Shown: positions 54,492-63,257 of the stretch, piece by piece
Layout of the letters: the number at the start of each line of letters is the position of its first letter
Numbering within the stretch: position 1 is the first letter of the stretch
Assembly: GCA_963422465.1 (NCBI GenBank)
Contig: OY730169.1
Coordinates: forward strand, 1,922,001 to 1,986,000
Source: Lichina pygmaea
Taxonomy: Eukaryota; Ascomycota; Lichinomycetes; Lichinales; Lichinaceae
Direction: 5' to 3'
DNA length: 64,000 nt
Made by a program: the position numbers and the translations under genes
Notes under the pieces: generated by a model
Told to the model about the DNA's origin: nothing
Database searches by the model: none
What the model saw: only the letters and a program-made list of their open reading frames with translations

Positions 54492-56272
54492 GTTGAAGTT
54501 GTGCTTCAAGTAGAGAATGTGACCAGCAGCTCGAATTTCAGAGTAGCAGAAAGGAGATATGCGCGCGAGGCTGACGCCAGCAGACGCGCGCGAGGTGAGA
54601 GTTTCGAGCAGGGCAGAGTGGAGCACGAAGCCTCAAGGGGAGAAATGAAGATGGGCCAGAGGAACGCTGTCGGACGAGATGTGCGTTGCTGGAGATGGAC
54701 GCGGTGGTCGAGTCCTGTGAGAAGAGGAGAAGGTTGAAATAGACGAGTGTGACGGCGAGGAAGCAAGTCGCGGAACGAGTGGGCGAATCCAACCGTGCGA
54801 TTTTGACTCCAGCGCTAACACGCCAACCCCGTGACCGTCCTGGGTACGTAAGTACTGGCTTCGAAAGGGTTCGGTCACGTGACCAGTGCAGTGTTATCCG
54901 GTGAACGAAAACGACCACAAGCGCCAAGAGTGATGATCGAGGCGCGAGGCAGCGCTAGCAGCAGTAGAAAGTCCGGGTCCTGTACACCGTACGTATCGTA
55001 CGTTGACTGACGTCGATGAGGATGACCTGTTCTGAGATTGGCCGATTGTCCGAGGCTGCAGAGCGGAGCTCAGAGACTGCACAGTAACTTGATATGTCGA
55101 ATCCTGTCCTCCGGTCGACCTGGGGCGGAAATTGATCTTCAAGGACTAGACAGAACTCAGCTTCTTGACCTCAGCAAAGCGCGCGAGGAGGGGGTTCAAT
55201 AAAGTATAGAGGAAAGCGCTGCTTCTGACCCTTTTCTCAAGTGTGCAATCGCTGGATTATCATCAGAGGCATCTCTCGTCTGTAGCGTTTGTTGGAATCG
55301 CAGAGTTGACCGATCGATCGAAAGCGGTCGGCGGTGGTATGGTCCTGTATGTGTTGCGAAGTCCGGAAAGCGGAGAGGGAGAAAGACACAAAGAAGATGT
55401 AGAAGCTAAAGTACTTCCATACGTAAATTGTGATTAGGAGTACAGCGGCGAAGACAATAGCTGACAATAATCCGACAACTGGCAAGCCCGTGATGAAAAA
55501 GAGCTGCGATGGTTTCAAGGAACGTACTCTCCGTATATGCTGTCAGTTACCCAGCTGTTATCCACATACCTCGTACGTTACGTACAGTAGACTACGGTAT
55601 GTACTTGTGCTATACGAGATACTAGAAGTAACTCGTACCAGTTGATTGCTAGACCTTACTGATAGCGTCGCTATGCCTATTACGTAAAGGACGAAGTCGG
55701 TTCTTGGCATGGCACGTGCATGGCTGGCAGACTCGGCGGGCCTGCTGACTACGAGTACTCGTAAACCACGCTGACTATTGACTACCCGTGCCAAAGGGGG
55801 GGTATCCCCCTCTTCCTGCTCCTTCCGTACGAGTTTTACCTCGTACATCCCTCCGGGCCCTTCTTCCGGAGGGGTATTGTATTCATCTACAACAGTTGTT
55901 GAAAAGCTGATCAATACAGCTTGGCTTACGGCGACTATCTTTTAGATCTTTCCCATCATTTGTCAACTGCTACTTGCGTAGCAGTCCCAAAACCGAAGTC
56001 GAGGGTAGAACCACCTCCAAGGAGGAATTCTGCCAGGAAACTAGAACTGGCACCGGCGATAAGGAACTCGCCTCGACCAAAGAGTCGAATGGTCGAGAGT
56101 CGTTTCTTCGTCGGTGAAGCGAAGGTGAGCGAGGCAGACCAGCTCACGCCTGGGACCAAGAGGATCAAAAAATAGTAAACTGGATCTCGTTGTTCGCTCG
56201 TCCTCTGTCGCAGTCGAGAACCGTCTGATGCGTGTTTCAAGATGAAACAACTCTCCCACGACGATCGACAAG
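54492..56272. other. accessory gap
   Basis: The left 400 bp is the PWWP promoter. Near 55790-55880, CCCGTGCCAAAGGGGGGGTA and following sequence recall the outer ends of the inverted repeat at 2.4/3.2 kb. An 84-codon basic open frame at 55921-56175 lacks an ATG at its start; it might be an upstream piece of the decayed gene that follows. Confidence 0.45.
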
Positions 56273-57150
56273 ATGGGGATGAGCTACCTCACCTTTTTCA
56301 ATTGCCTTGGCACTGGCACGAGCTTCTACGCCGACATCTTCGGAGGGATATCGTGGACCGTCCACTGGACCGAGAGGAGCACTGGCCTCGACGTCGTCAA
56401 GTAAATAGTGCGGTCTATAGCTTCATCACGTTATGTTAACCTGATTCCTACCAACAATTATCCGATCGTCTTGGCCAAGTCCCTGTGGACTAAAAGCTCC
56501 GGCCCGTCCCCTCGCCACCATTTCATTCAACACCCCCCTCCGAGGTTGAAGCGCCATCGGCGTCCCTCGACCGGCTGCCAACGTCACGGAGCCTGCTGTC
56601 ATCCGCAGATGTGGAGAAGATCGCCCTTCGGATCGTTGAGCTGGCCCGGGGAGCGATATTAACGAAGGCCCAGCAAGAAGTCCAGACCGCTAAGCTGGAA
56701 AGAGCAGCTGCTCTGAAAGAGACCGCCAGCGAAAGGACAGCGAGAGCCGTAGCGGAACACAATGCCATGCGATGGCAAATAGACAAAACCACGGCGGACA
56801 AGAACGCGATGGACTAGAGGATCGAGCTCAACGACGCCTACAGGAGACTCGACGGCTCCGAGAAGAGACACGACGACGCCTACAGAAGAGCCGACGACGC
56901 CTACAGGAGACTCGACGACTCAGAGAGAAGGCGCGGGACGGCGGAGAAGAAGCTCTGAGAGGCAGAGAGGAAGCTTGACGAGTAAGAGAGGAGACGCGAG
57001 AAGGAGGAGAGATGTGAGGAGGAGGAAAGAAGACGTGGTGGGAAGGAGAGAAGATGTGAGGAGGAGGAGAGGAGGCGTGAGGGAAAGAGGAGGAGGAGAG
57101 AAGATGTGGAGAGGGTCAGGAAGACTCGAGACGAACTCTTCCTCTAATTT
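56273..57150 (+). pseudogene. probable decayed coiled-coil gene
   Basis: A first piece runs from ATG 56273: MGMSYLTFFNCLGTGTSFYA then DIFGGISWTVHWTERSTG, ending at a possible donor GTAAAT (56401). From about 56525 another frame gives SSADVEKIALRIVELARGAI, KAQQEVQTAKLERAAALKET and DKTTADKNAMD, a clear heptad-like coiled coil. The same frame continues past stops near 56815 (TAG), 56956 (TGA) and 56980 (TAA) with repetitive YRRLDDSERRR and EEEERRREGK motifs to about 57145. The repeats arise from short DNA duplications such as GACGCCTACAGGAGACTCGA. I find no intron set that joins all parts. A decayed gene is the simplest reading; the family is unknown. Confidence 0.4.
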
Positions 57151-57311
57151 GGATGGGGCAGTAGGACGACGGACAAGTTTTCATGTTCACTGTTATCTCC
57201 TTCTATCTTATTGCTCCATGTGTCTCTTTATTTCTACAGTGTCACGACACAAATAAATCTCTATTCGTACACATACGTACTACGCCCATACATGCTGTCG
57301 GTCGTAGTGGT

Positions 57312-59251
57312 AATGGTAATGGTATTCCTACTCCATTCTAGTGCTAGTTATCTAGACTATGCTGGGTCAACTATGAAAGATTAAGCAAGGAAAACCCTAG
57401 GCCTGCTAGGATAAAAAACCTCCCTCTGCAGTGCCTAGCCAGCACTATCCTGTCGAGATGCTGTAGAACATGGGGGGGTGGCTGGCTAGCAGCCAGCTTC
57501 CAGCTGCTCCTGAGCCCAGGAGAACTGGGGGAGAATGCCATGTCGGAGGATCCACGCTGTGAGGGCGGGGGTGGGCCGTGGTCGGGATGTCAGAGCCTGG
57601 TAGTCAGTGGTGGCAGCCGCTAAATACAGGCTTCGCCGCACCCGGAGAAGGCGTGGGCAGTCCAAAACCGCGTGTTTGGCTGTCTCCCACGGCGCTCCAC
57701 AGCTGCAAGCTGGCGTGGGGAAGCCGGGTACCCGTCGCTTGCAGAGGAATGCTGCCAGTCCGATCTTGCCTGTGCGGACCTGCGTCAGAATACTGCTCTG
57801 CGCCTTCGAGAGGCTGGCGTGTAGCCGGAGAGCCGACCGGTACGGCATCTTGCTGGGCTTCCAGTTGTCTCCGCCTCCGGGGTCCGGGTCAAGCATCTGT
57901 GTTGTTGGTGGGGGGCCTCCATGTAGTTGGTGCCAGCGCTCCCAGCACCATTGTTCTGCCAGTTGGTACGCCTGCCAAACGGATCGGGGAAGGGGGGGGG
58001 GGGGGGGGGGTCCGGTGGGGTGATGGCGGGGGGTGGGGGTGGTCCGTCAGACCATGGAGGGATGCCGAGCCTTGCTGTCGAGTCCTCCATGGTCTGTCGT
58101 GGCCACAGGATCGCTTTAGCCCACTGTCGCCGGCCACAGTTGAGCTATGCCGAGGCATAGCGCAGAGTCGACATCCCTTGCAGGGTCTCTGCCACGCTTC
58201 CCCGCAGTCCTGAGGTCTTTTGCGCTCCGCCGTGTACGCTCACCCCTAGGTCCTGCTTCGGAGCGCCGGGTTGCCAGCCCGGAGCCCACGCTCCAACTGC
58301 AGTTTGCTCCTTGAGCCCGTCATTTGCAGCCTGAGCCTGCACTCTGTACAGACCGACAGGCGCTTCCGTCCTCTTGGGCCATATAGACAGTCTCGTAGTA
58401 GGCCTAGACCCTACTGCCGTCACTGCCTATATGCCACACCCCGCAGCTCTCGCTGTTTCGTGTTACCTCTGTAGATCTCTTGTACAGAGGCTGACCATGC
58501 CTCGCAGGCTCTACGGACCCTGCAGGCCATGCCAGCACCTGCAGGACCGCCTTTCCAGCCCACTAACCAAGTAGGGAGGAGTCTCCGTCTGCCCGCTGTC
58601 AGCTGTGGGGCCCCGGTTGTACGTGGTGGCCCACTGGAGAACCCCCAGTGCCCTGGTCCCGGTCTGTAGGTGGCCTGAAGATAATCCGTGGCAAGACCTT
58701 AGGCAAAACCATCAAGCCAGCACTTTGACTATCACACGGCCCTTAGGTACTGGAGTGGCGGAAACCCTTCGTGCCACCTGCTCGCCTTCTTTAACACGTA
58801 GTCCCTGTTTGATTAACAACGCCGCGGTACAGACATCACTTCCCCCCTAGAAGATCCTTGATGCATTAGCTGCCTGGAGACTCCGCTAGGAGGGGGTGTG
58901 CAATGAAAACTCCTCTCGTCTACTCCAGAGGTGCCCTGTCGGGTGTCTAGACTTCACATCCACCAGTTGCAAGGCTGGCTTCGGGCCGTAGCGTACACGG
59001 TAGACATCTGTCGGGTGGTTTTCGTAACCAGTTTGGTGGAAGACCTCTGTTCTGCTGATGTCGCTTCACGGGGGCGTCCAGGGTGCCTGCGCGACACCTC
59101 CGGTGGCCCGTTGCTCCACGGGCACCAGCAGCTCGACCGGTGACTTAATTAGCTCTCGGTGCAGCGACTACAAGCAGCTTGGGAGACTGCCTGCCATCAC
59201 TGCCCCGAGGTTCCCAGCCTGCACCGCGTGGAGGTTTGAGTCGTCGCAGGC
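57312..59251 (-). mobile_element. Tad-like LINE, 5'-truncated, inserted in a MITE
   Basis: About 1.94 kb bounded by a 17-bp target-site duplication, CTGTCGGTCGTAGTGGT, at 57295-57311 and 59252-59268. On the minus strand the 3' end (low coordinates) carries ACC-ATT-ACC simple repeats directly before the duplication, as LINE tails often do. The frame at 57896-57486 encodes the C-terminus: LHASLSKAQSSILTQVRTGK, IGLAAFLCKRRVPGF, then the Cys/His motif PACSCGAPWETAKHAVLDCP. Just upstream, LAEQWCWERWHQLHGG is the end of the RNase H region. Frames farther upstream are broken (including a G19 tract at 57992-58010), and a degraded RNase H region is only just readable near 58400. The copy lacks the reverse transcriptase and is dead. 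Confidence 0.8.
57992..58010 (+). repeat. G19 homopolymer inside LINE
   Basis: A run of nineteen G in the stretch between the RNase H tail and the upstream part of the LINE. Confidence 0.9.
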
Positions 59252-59547
59252 CTGTCGGTCGTAGTGGTCGTAAGTAATGTGACAATATCAACATTTCTTC
59301 GCGATGCCGAAGTCGCATCACTAACAGCTCGATAGCCGTACCCAGAGTCGATTTAGTATGGGGCCGTACACAGACTTGTTTCGTGCCACTGTCTGTTTAC
59401 GTACTTCCGTACTAGCTTAGGCATTGAATTCTCCAGAAATTGGAGATGTGGGAGATATTGGCGGTTGAGACTTATGTACCTTCGTACTTCCATGACAAAG
59501 TCGTCGGGCAACTAAGAACATACAAGTACGGAGTACTTCCGTACGTA

Positions 59548-59725
59548 CAGTGTCACGACACAAGTCTGCGTACACCAGTACAAGCTGTCAGCTGCTACTT
59601 TCATAAGTAATACGACTAGACTGAAAGGTCACGCCAGTAGCAAAAAGCGGCTATGTATTGATTCTCCAGAGCAGCCCGAGGTAGATTTTGTATGGAGGTG
59701 TACGCAGACTTTTGTCGTGCCACTG
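59548..59725. mobile_element. Tc1/mariner-type MITE copy 2, intact
   Basis: 178 bp flanked by TA on both sides (59546-59547 and 59726-59727). The terminal inverted repeats are about 30 bp: left CAGTGTCACGACACAAGTCT.. GCGTACACC, right GGTGTACGCAGAC..TTTTGTCGTGCCACTG, with few mismatches. A TA target duplication and a CAGT terminus are hallmarks of the Tc1/mariner superfamily. No coding capacity, so it must be mobilised in trans. Confidence 0.85.
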
Positions 59726-59727
59726 TA

Positions 59728-60545
59728 CGTAGCTAGTTCGAATCCCCTACTCCGTACTTCCGTACGTACATAGTACGTATTGTTTGCACATCGGAAAAGC
59801 TACGTAAGCTCTCGCCGTAGTGAGTCGGCCGCGGAGATCCAATGCCCCGCTCGTCGCTTCTAACTGAACAACGTTTCAGGCTGCCTAATTGTTCCTCGAA
59901 CAGTTACTGCTGTACCCCCCTCTATGCCCATTCCTTGCTCCCATGCCCCTCTCTTACTTCAATGCCCCCCTCGCTTACCGCTAGTCCTTCTGGCAACCCC
60001 AAGTAACAACAAGTACGGTACGGAGGGACGTACGTACTGCTAAACTTTTGGAAACCCCATTCATGAGGTCACACAGCTATCGGAGTCTCTATTTCCCCCC
60101 AAAAAGCGACATCTGGCATCCAAACTGAGATGTAAGTATAGTACTGTAGCTCGGAGCATCTTAAGTAGCTTCCACAAAATCAAGACTGAAAACTGCTTGC
60201 TGTGTCGTGTTCACAGAACTTATGATGCTCGTGGGCTGCTCAGCTTGTGGAGACACCTATCTTGACATGCGACAGCTCTGGAAAGTGAATGTACCTATCT
60301 AAGCGAGGGGGGCACCGAAGTAAGAAATCTGGGGGCATGGCAGTAATTCTCCGTTATTTCTCCGAACGCGCATCGTATGAGATCAAAACATCAAGATATC
60401 ACGTGAAAACCTCGCGGACCGAGTAGTGCACGAAGAGTGCCACGAGTGGACGACTCACTGAGCAGATCCCATAGACGATCGCAAAAGCAACCAACGAGAC
60501 CGGCCGCCATCGTCCCCTACAAATACACAAAGAGAATCGTCGAAG
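59728..60545. other. gap and CLIP-170-like promoter
   Basis: GTAC-rich words (59750-59780), a CCCCCCTC-rich stretch (59910-59980), then the promoter side of the CAP-Gly gene. No gene is recognised; open frames on the minus strand at 60399-60863 are shadows of the first CAP-Gly exon. Confidence 0.55.
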
Positions 60546-63257
60546 ATGCCGCCAAGGACGCCTGCGCCGAGCCAGGCGCATCGTGGGGATGTCGACATTG
60601 AGGTCGGCGACCTTGTTAATGTGCCAGGGGATATGCACGGCACGGTCAAGTTCGTGGGTTCCGTCAGAGGCAAGGCCGGGACCTTTGCTGGAGTCGAGCT
60701 CAGTCGGGAGTTCTCCCAGCGCGGGAAGAACGACGGCGACGTGGACGGGTACGAACTTGCTCGCAATTGCCAAGGATGGATGAACCCGATCCCTCCATGC
60801 GATCATGGAGCACGTTCTAACAAGATTTTTAGAGTGCAATATTTTACGACCTCGATACCCCATTCCGGAATCTTCCTACCCATCGGTCGAGCTGCCAAAC
60901 GGCCAAAGCCAGATTCGTCAGGCTCCTTTCCACGCACCCCAACCGACTACCACAGTGCCGCCGCCAGCGACTACCCAGCAGCTGACGCCGATGCCTCTTC
61001 GCCGCGCCCTGGATACACCCCGCCGACTCCGTTCATACCCAAGTTCAGCCAGTCGGTGGGGCCTGGTCGGGCGGCCAGTCCGCTCTTCAAGCCTCGGACA
61101 AGACCGTCGCTACCGAGGCCGGAGTCGCCGGTGCGAAGACAGCCGAATGGGGGCGTGACACCTGCAGCGCGAACTTCGCTGGGTGGAACGACGTCCTCGC
61201 GCCCGGGCGGCCCACGATTCGCGCCCAGCCCGACGCCGGGAAAGTTCGGCCCGACGCTGAAGCCGAAGAGACATTCCAACACGCTGCAGGGCGAGCATGG
61301 GCGGAAGACACCTTCGGCCTCGAGGCCCGGTGCGGTCTCGACAGCAGGAGCAAGGAGCGAGTCAGCCATCGGTCATCGCTCGGCTCGCGAAGCGGGTTCC
61401 AACAACGTCTCGAAGGCCGTGACGCGCTCGAGCGATGGTAGTTACGGATCTTCGTCGGGTTACGGCACCAAGCCATCGACAGTGTCGGCTTACGGCGACG
61501 ACGAAGCCACCGTGCTCCGGAACAGGCTGGAGGAACGTGACCGGCAGCTGAAAGAACAAGCCGCAAGCTTGGCGGAGATGGAGCGCAGCTTGGCCGAGTT
61601 ACAGTCGATCATGGCGAGCAATTCGTCCCAAGCTTCCAAAAGGAATACCGGCGGCAGTAGCGTCATACCTGAAGATGCCGATGCCACACAGCTGCGAGCG
61701 ATGCTGCGGGAAAAGAACGAGAAGATCAGGATGCTGACCGCCGAGTTCGACACTCACCGGGCAGATTTCCGGAGCACGATCGATACGCTCGAGATGGCGA
61801 GCACGGAGACGGAGCGGGTGTACGAGAAGAGAGTCGAAGACTTGCTTCAGGATCTCAGAGAGCTACAGGATCGAAACGAAGACGTCGAGATCGTGGCGCG
61901 GCAATTAAAGCAGCTCGAGGAGCTGGTGCAAGAGCTGGAAGAGGGGCTCGAAGATGCACGACGCGGAGAAGCCGAGGCCAGAGCCGAGGTCGAGTTCCTG
62001 CGGGGCGAGGTTGAAAGGGGGCGTTCCGAGCTGAAGCGCGAACGTGAGAAGGCCGCGGCGGCGCTGAAGGGCGCAGGCGCCACCGTCAACGGGATCGCGA
62101 ATGCCGAGGGCGCCAAGGAGGTCGAGCAGCGCGACGACGAGATCCGTGGGTTGAAGGCCATCATCCACTCGCTGAGCCGGGATCCGGTGTCGGACGGCCA
62201 CGACCCGAACGGTCGATCGCTACCGCAGAGGAACGCTACCGGCGTTCAAGACGTCGAGCGACAACGGCTGAGCCGACAGCTGTCGGGCGAGCAAGCAGTT
62301 CGCAGCCGACTCGAGCACGAGCTGCGCGACCTGCGAAGTCTCGTGGAGAGGAAGCTGCATCGGGAAGGCGAGCTGGAACGCGAACTGGAGCGGCTGCGAC
62401 TGGGAGGCAGCCCGTCGAGCGCCTATCGGATGAGCACGTCCTCTGAACACACGGTCATGCAGGGCAAGAGCGGTGGCGTCGGTGGTTCGAGTGGTGAGAC
62501 GGACGCTCCTGAAGCCAACGGCAACGCCGGTGGTGCTTCGGCGGCGGCCCCATCAGCAGGATGGCGAGATTCTCCGTCCTCGTCGTTGACCGCCAAGATG
62601 GCCACGGCCAACGCTCGGCCAGGAGCTGCAGCAACGCAGCTGGAGACGATGCATGAGCACGATACCTACTCCTCCGACGCCGACGGAAGTTCCTTGTGGT
62701 GCGAGATTTGCGACATTGGCGGTCACGACATCTTGACCTGCACCAACATGTTCGGGACCAACAACGCCAAAAACAACATCACGAGCTCGACCTCCCAAAA
62801 GCCAGTGGACCAGCTCACTCCTAGCCTCGGCACGGCACCAAATCCACGATCGTCATCAACCTCGCCGATCGCGCCGAACGCGGCAGGGTCTCCCCGCACA
62901 GGCCGTGACGTGGTGGTGGAAGGGCTCAAGGGATTCTCTATGAATCCTGCCGTGGGAAAGACCACCACCACCACCAACGCAGGCACCATCAGCAGTATAG
63001 GCGCCTTTCACGGCCCAGCGCCATCCGCCTCATCTTTCCCCGCGGTACAGCCACGGCAAATGGTGCATCACGCGCAACCGCAGCAACAGTCGCAGCCGCA
63101 GCCCCCGTCCCAGCAGCATCAGCAGCAGTACTCAGACGACCAAAGTACGATGGCCCCCGGCAAGGCCAGCGGCATCGTCGATCCGAACAAATGGTGCGCC
63201 CTTTGCGAAAGGGATGGCCACGAGAGCGTCGACTGTCCTTTTGAGGAGGGTCTGTGA
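60546..63257 (+). CDS. CLIP-170-like microtubule plus-end protein (CAP-Gly)
   Basis: Two exons (60546-60748 and 60833-63257) give 875 residues. The CAP-Gly domain spans about 18-90: IEVGDLVNVPGDMHGTVKFV, AGTFAGVELSREF, GKNDGDVDG (the conserved GKNDG loop) and, after the intron, VQYFTTSIPHSGIFLPI. The intron has donor GTACGA and branch TTCTAACAAG. A Ser/Pro/Arg-rich basic region (about 100-270) follows, then a long coiled coil (about 290-620) with AQLRAMLREKNEKIRMLTAE-like heptads. Two CCHC zinc knuckles close the protein: CEICDIGGHDILTC and CALCERDGHESVDC, the arrangement of CLIP-170, A. nidulans ClipA and S. pombe Tip1. These proteins track growing microtubule ends and link to dynein regulators. 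A Gln/His-rich stretch precedes the last knuckle. The 84-bp intron is a multiple of three and stop-free. Confidence 0.93.
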   Translation: MPPRTPAPSQAHRGDVDIEVGDLVNVPGDMHGTVKFVGSVRGKAGTFAGVELSREFSQRGKNDGDVDGYELARNCQGWMNPIPPCDHGARSNKIFRVQYFTTSIPHSGIFLPIGRAAKRPKPDSSGSFPRTPTDYHSAAASDYPAADADASSPRPGYTPPTPFIPKFSQSVGPGRAASPLFKPRTRPSLPRPESPVRRQPNGGVTPAARTSLGGTTSSRPGGPRFAPSPTPGKFGPTLKPKRHSNTLQGEHGRKTPSASRPGAVSTAGARSESAIGHRSAREAGSNNVSKAVTRSSDGSYGSSSGYGTKPSTVSAYGDDEATVLRNRLEERDRQLKEQAASLAEMERSLAELQSIMASNSSQASKRNTGGSSVIPEDADATQLRAMLREKNEKIRMLTAEFDTHRADFRSTIDTLEMASTETERVYEKRVEDLLQDLRELQDRNEDVEIVARQLKQLEELVQELEEGLEDARRGEAEARAEVEFLRGEVERGRSELKREREKAAAALKGAGATVNGIANAEGAKEVEQRDDEIRGLKAIIHSLSRDPVSDGHDPNGRSLPQRNATGVQDVERQRLSRQLSGEQAVRSRLEHELRDLRSLVERKLHREGELERELERLRLGGSPSSAYRMSTSSEHTVMQGKSGGVGGSSGETDAPEANGNAGGASAAAPSAGWRDSPSSSLTAKMATANARPGAAATQLETMHEHDTYSSDADGSSLWCEICDIGGHDILTCTNMFGTNNAKNNITSSTSQKPVDQLTPSLGTAPNPRSSSTSPIAPNAAGSPRTGRDVVVEGLKGFSMNPAVGKTTTTTNAGTISSIGAFHGPAPSASSFPAVQPRQMVHHAQPQQQSQPQPPSQQHQQQYSDDQSTMAPGKASGIVDPNKWCALCERDGHESVDCPFEEGL

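Larger units (their letters stand above)
57237..59391. mobile_element. Tc1/mariner-type MITE copy 1, split by a LINE
   Basis: The left end CAGTGTCACGACACAA (57237, preceded by TA) and the right end TTGTTTCGTGCCACTG (ending 59391) are inverted repeats matching those of the intact copy at 59548-59725. Removing the LINE at 57312-59251 leaves about 198 bp that align with that copy, including GCTGTC.. and ..GTAAGTAAT..GAC in the middle and GATTTAGTATGG near the right end. No transposase is present. The right flanking dinucleotide is TC instead of TA, probably mutated. Confidence 0.75.

Noticed and set aside
8235-57150. Stop-codon reassignment or general readthrough, suggested by several frames with internal stops
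   Set aside because: NOP14, ORC3, BRR2, CPA2, RCL1 and the CLIP-like gene have no internal stops and use ordinary stop codons, so decay or missed introns are simpler.
58145-59250. Separate gene in the GC-rich stretch right of the LINE C-terminus
   Set aside because: It lies inside the segment bounded by the 17-bp target duplication and is best read as degraded upstream LINE sequence.
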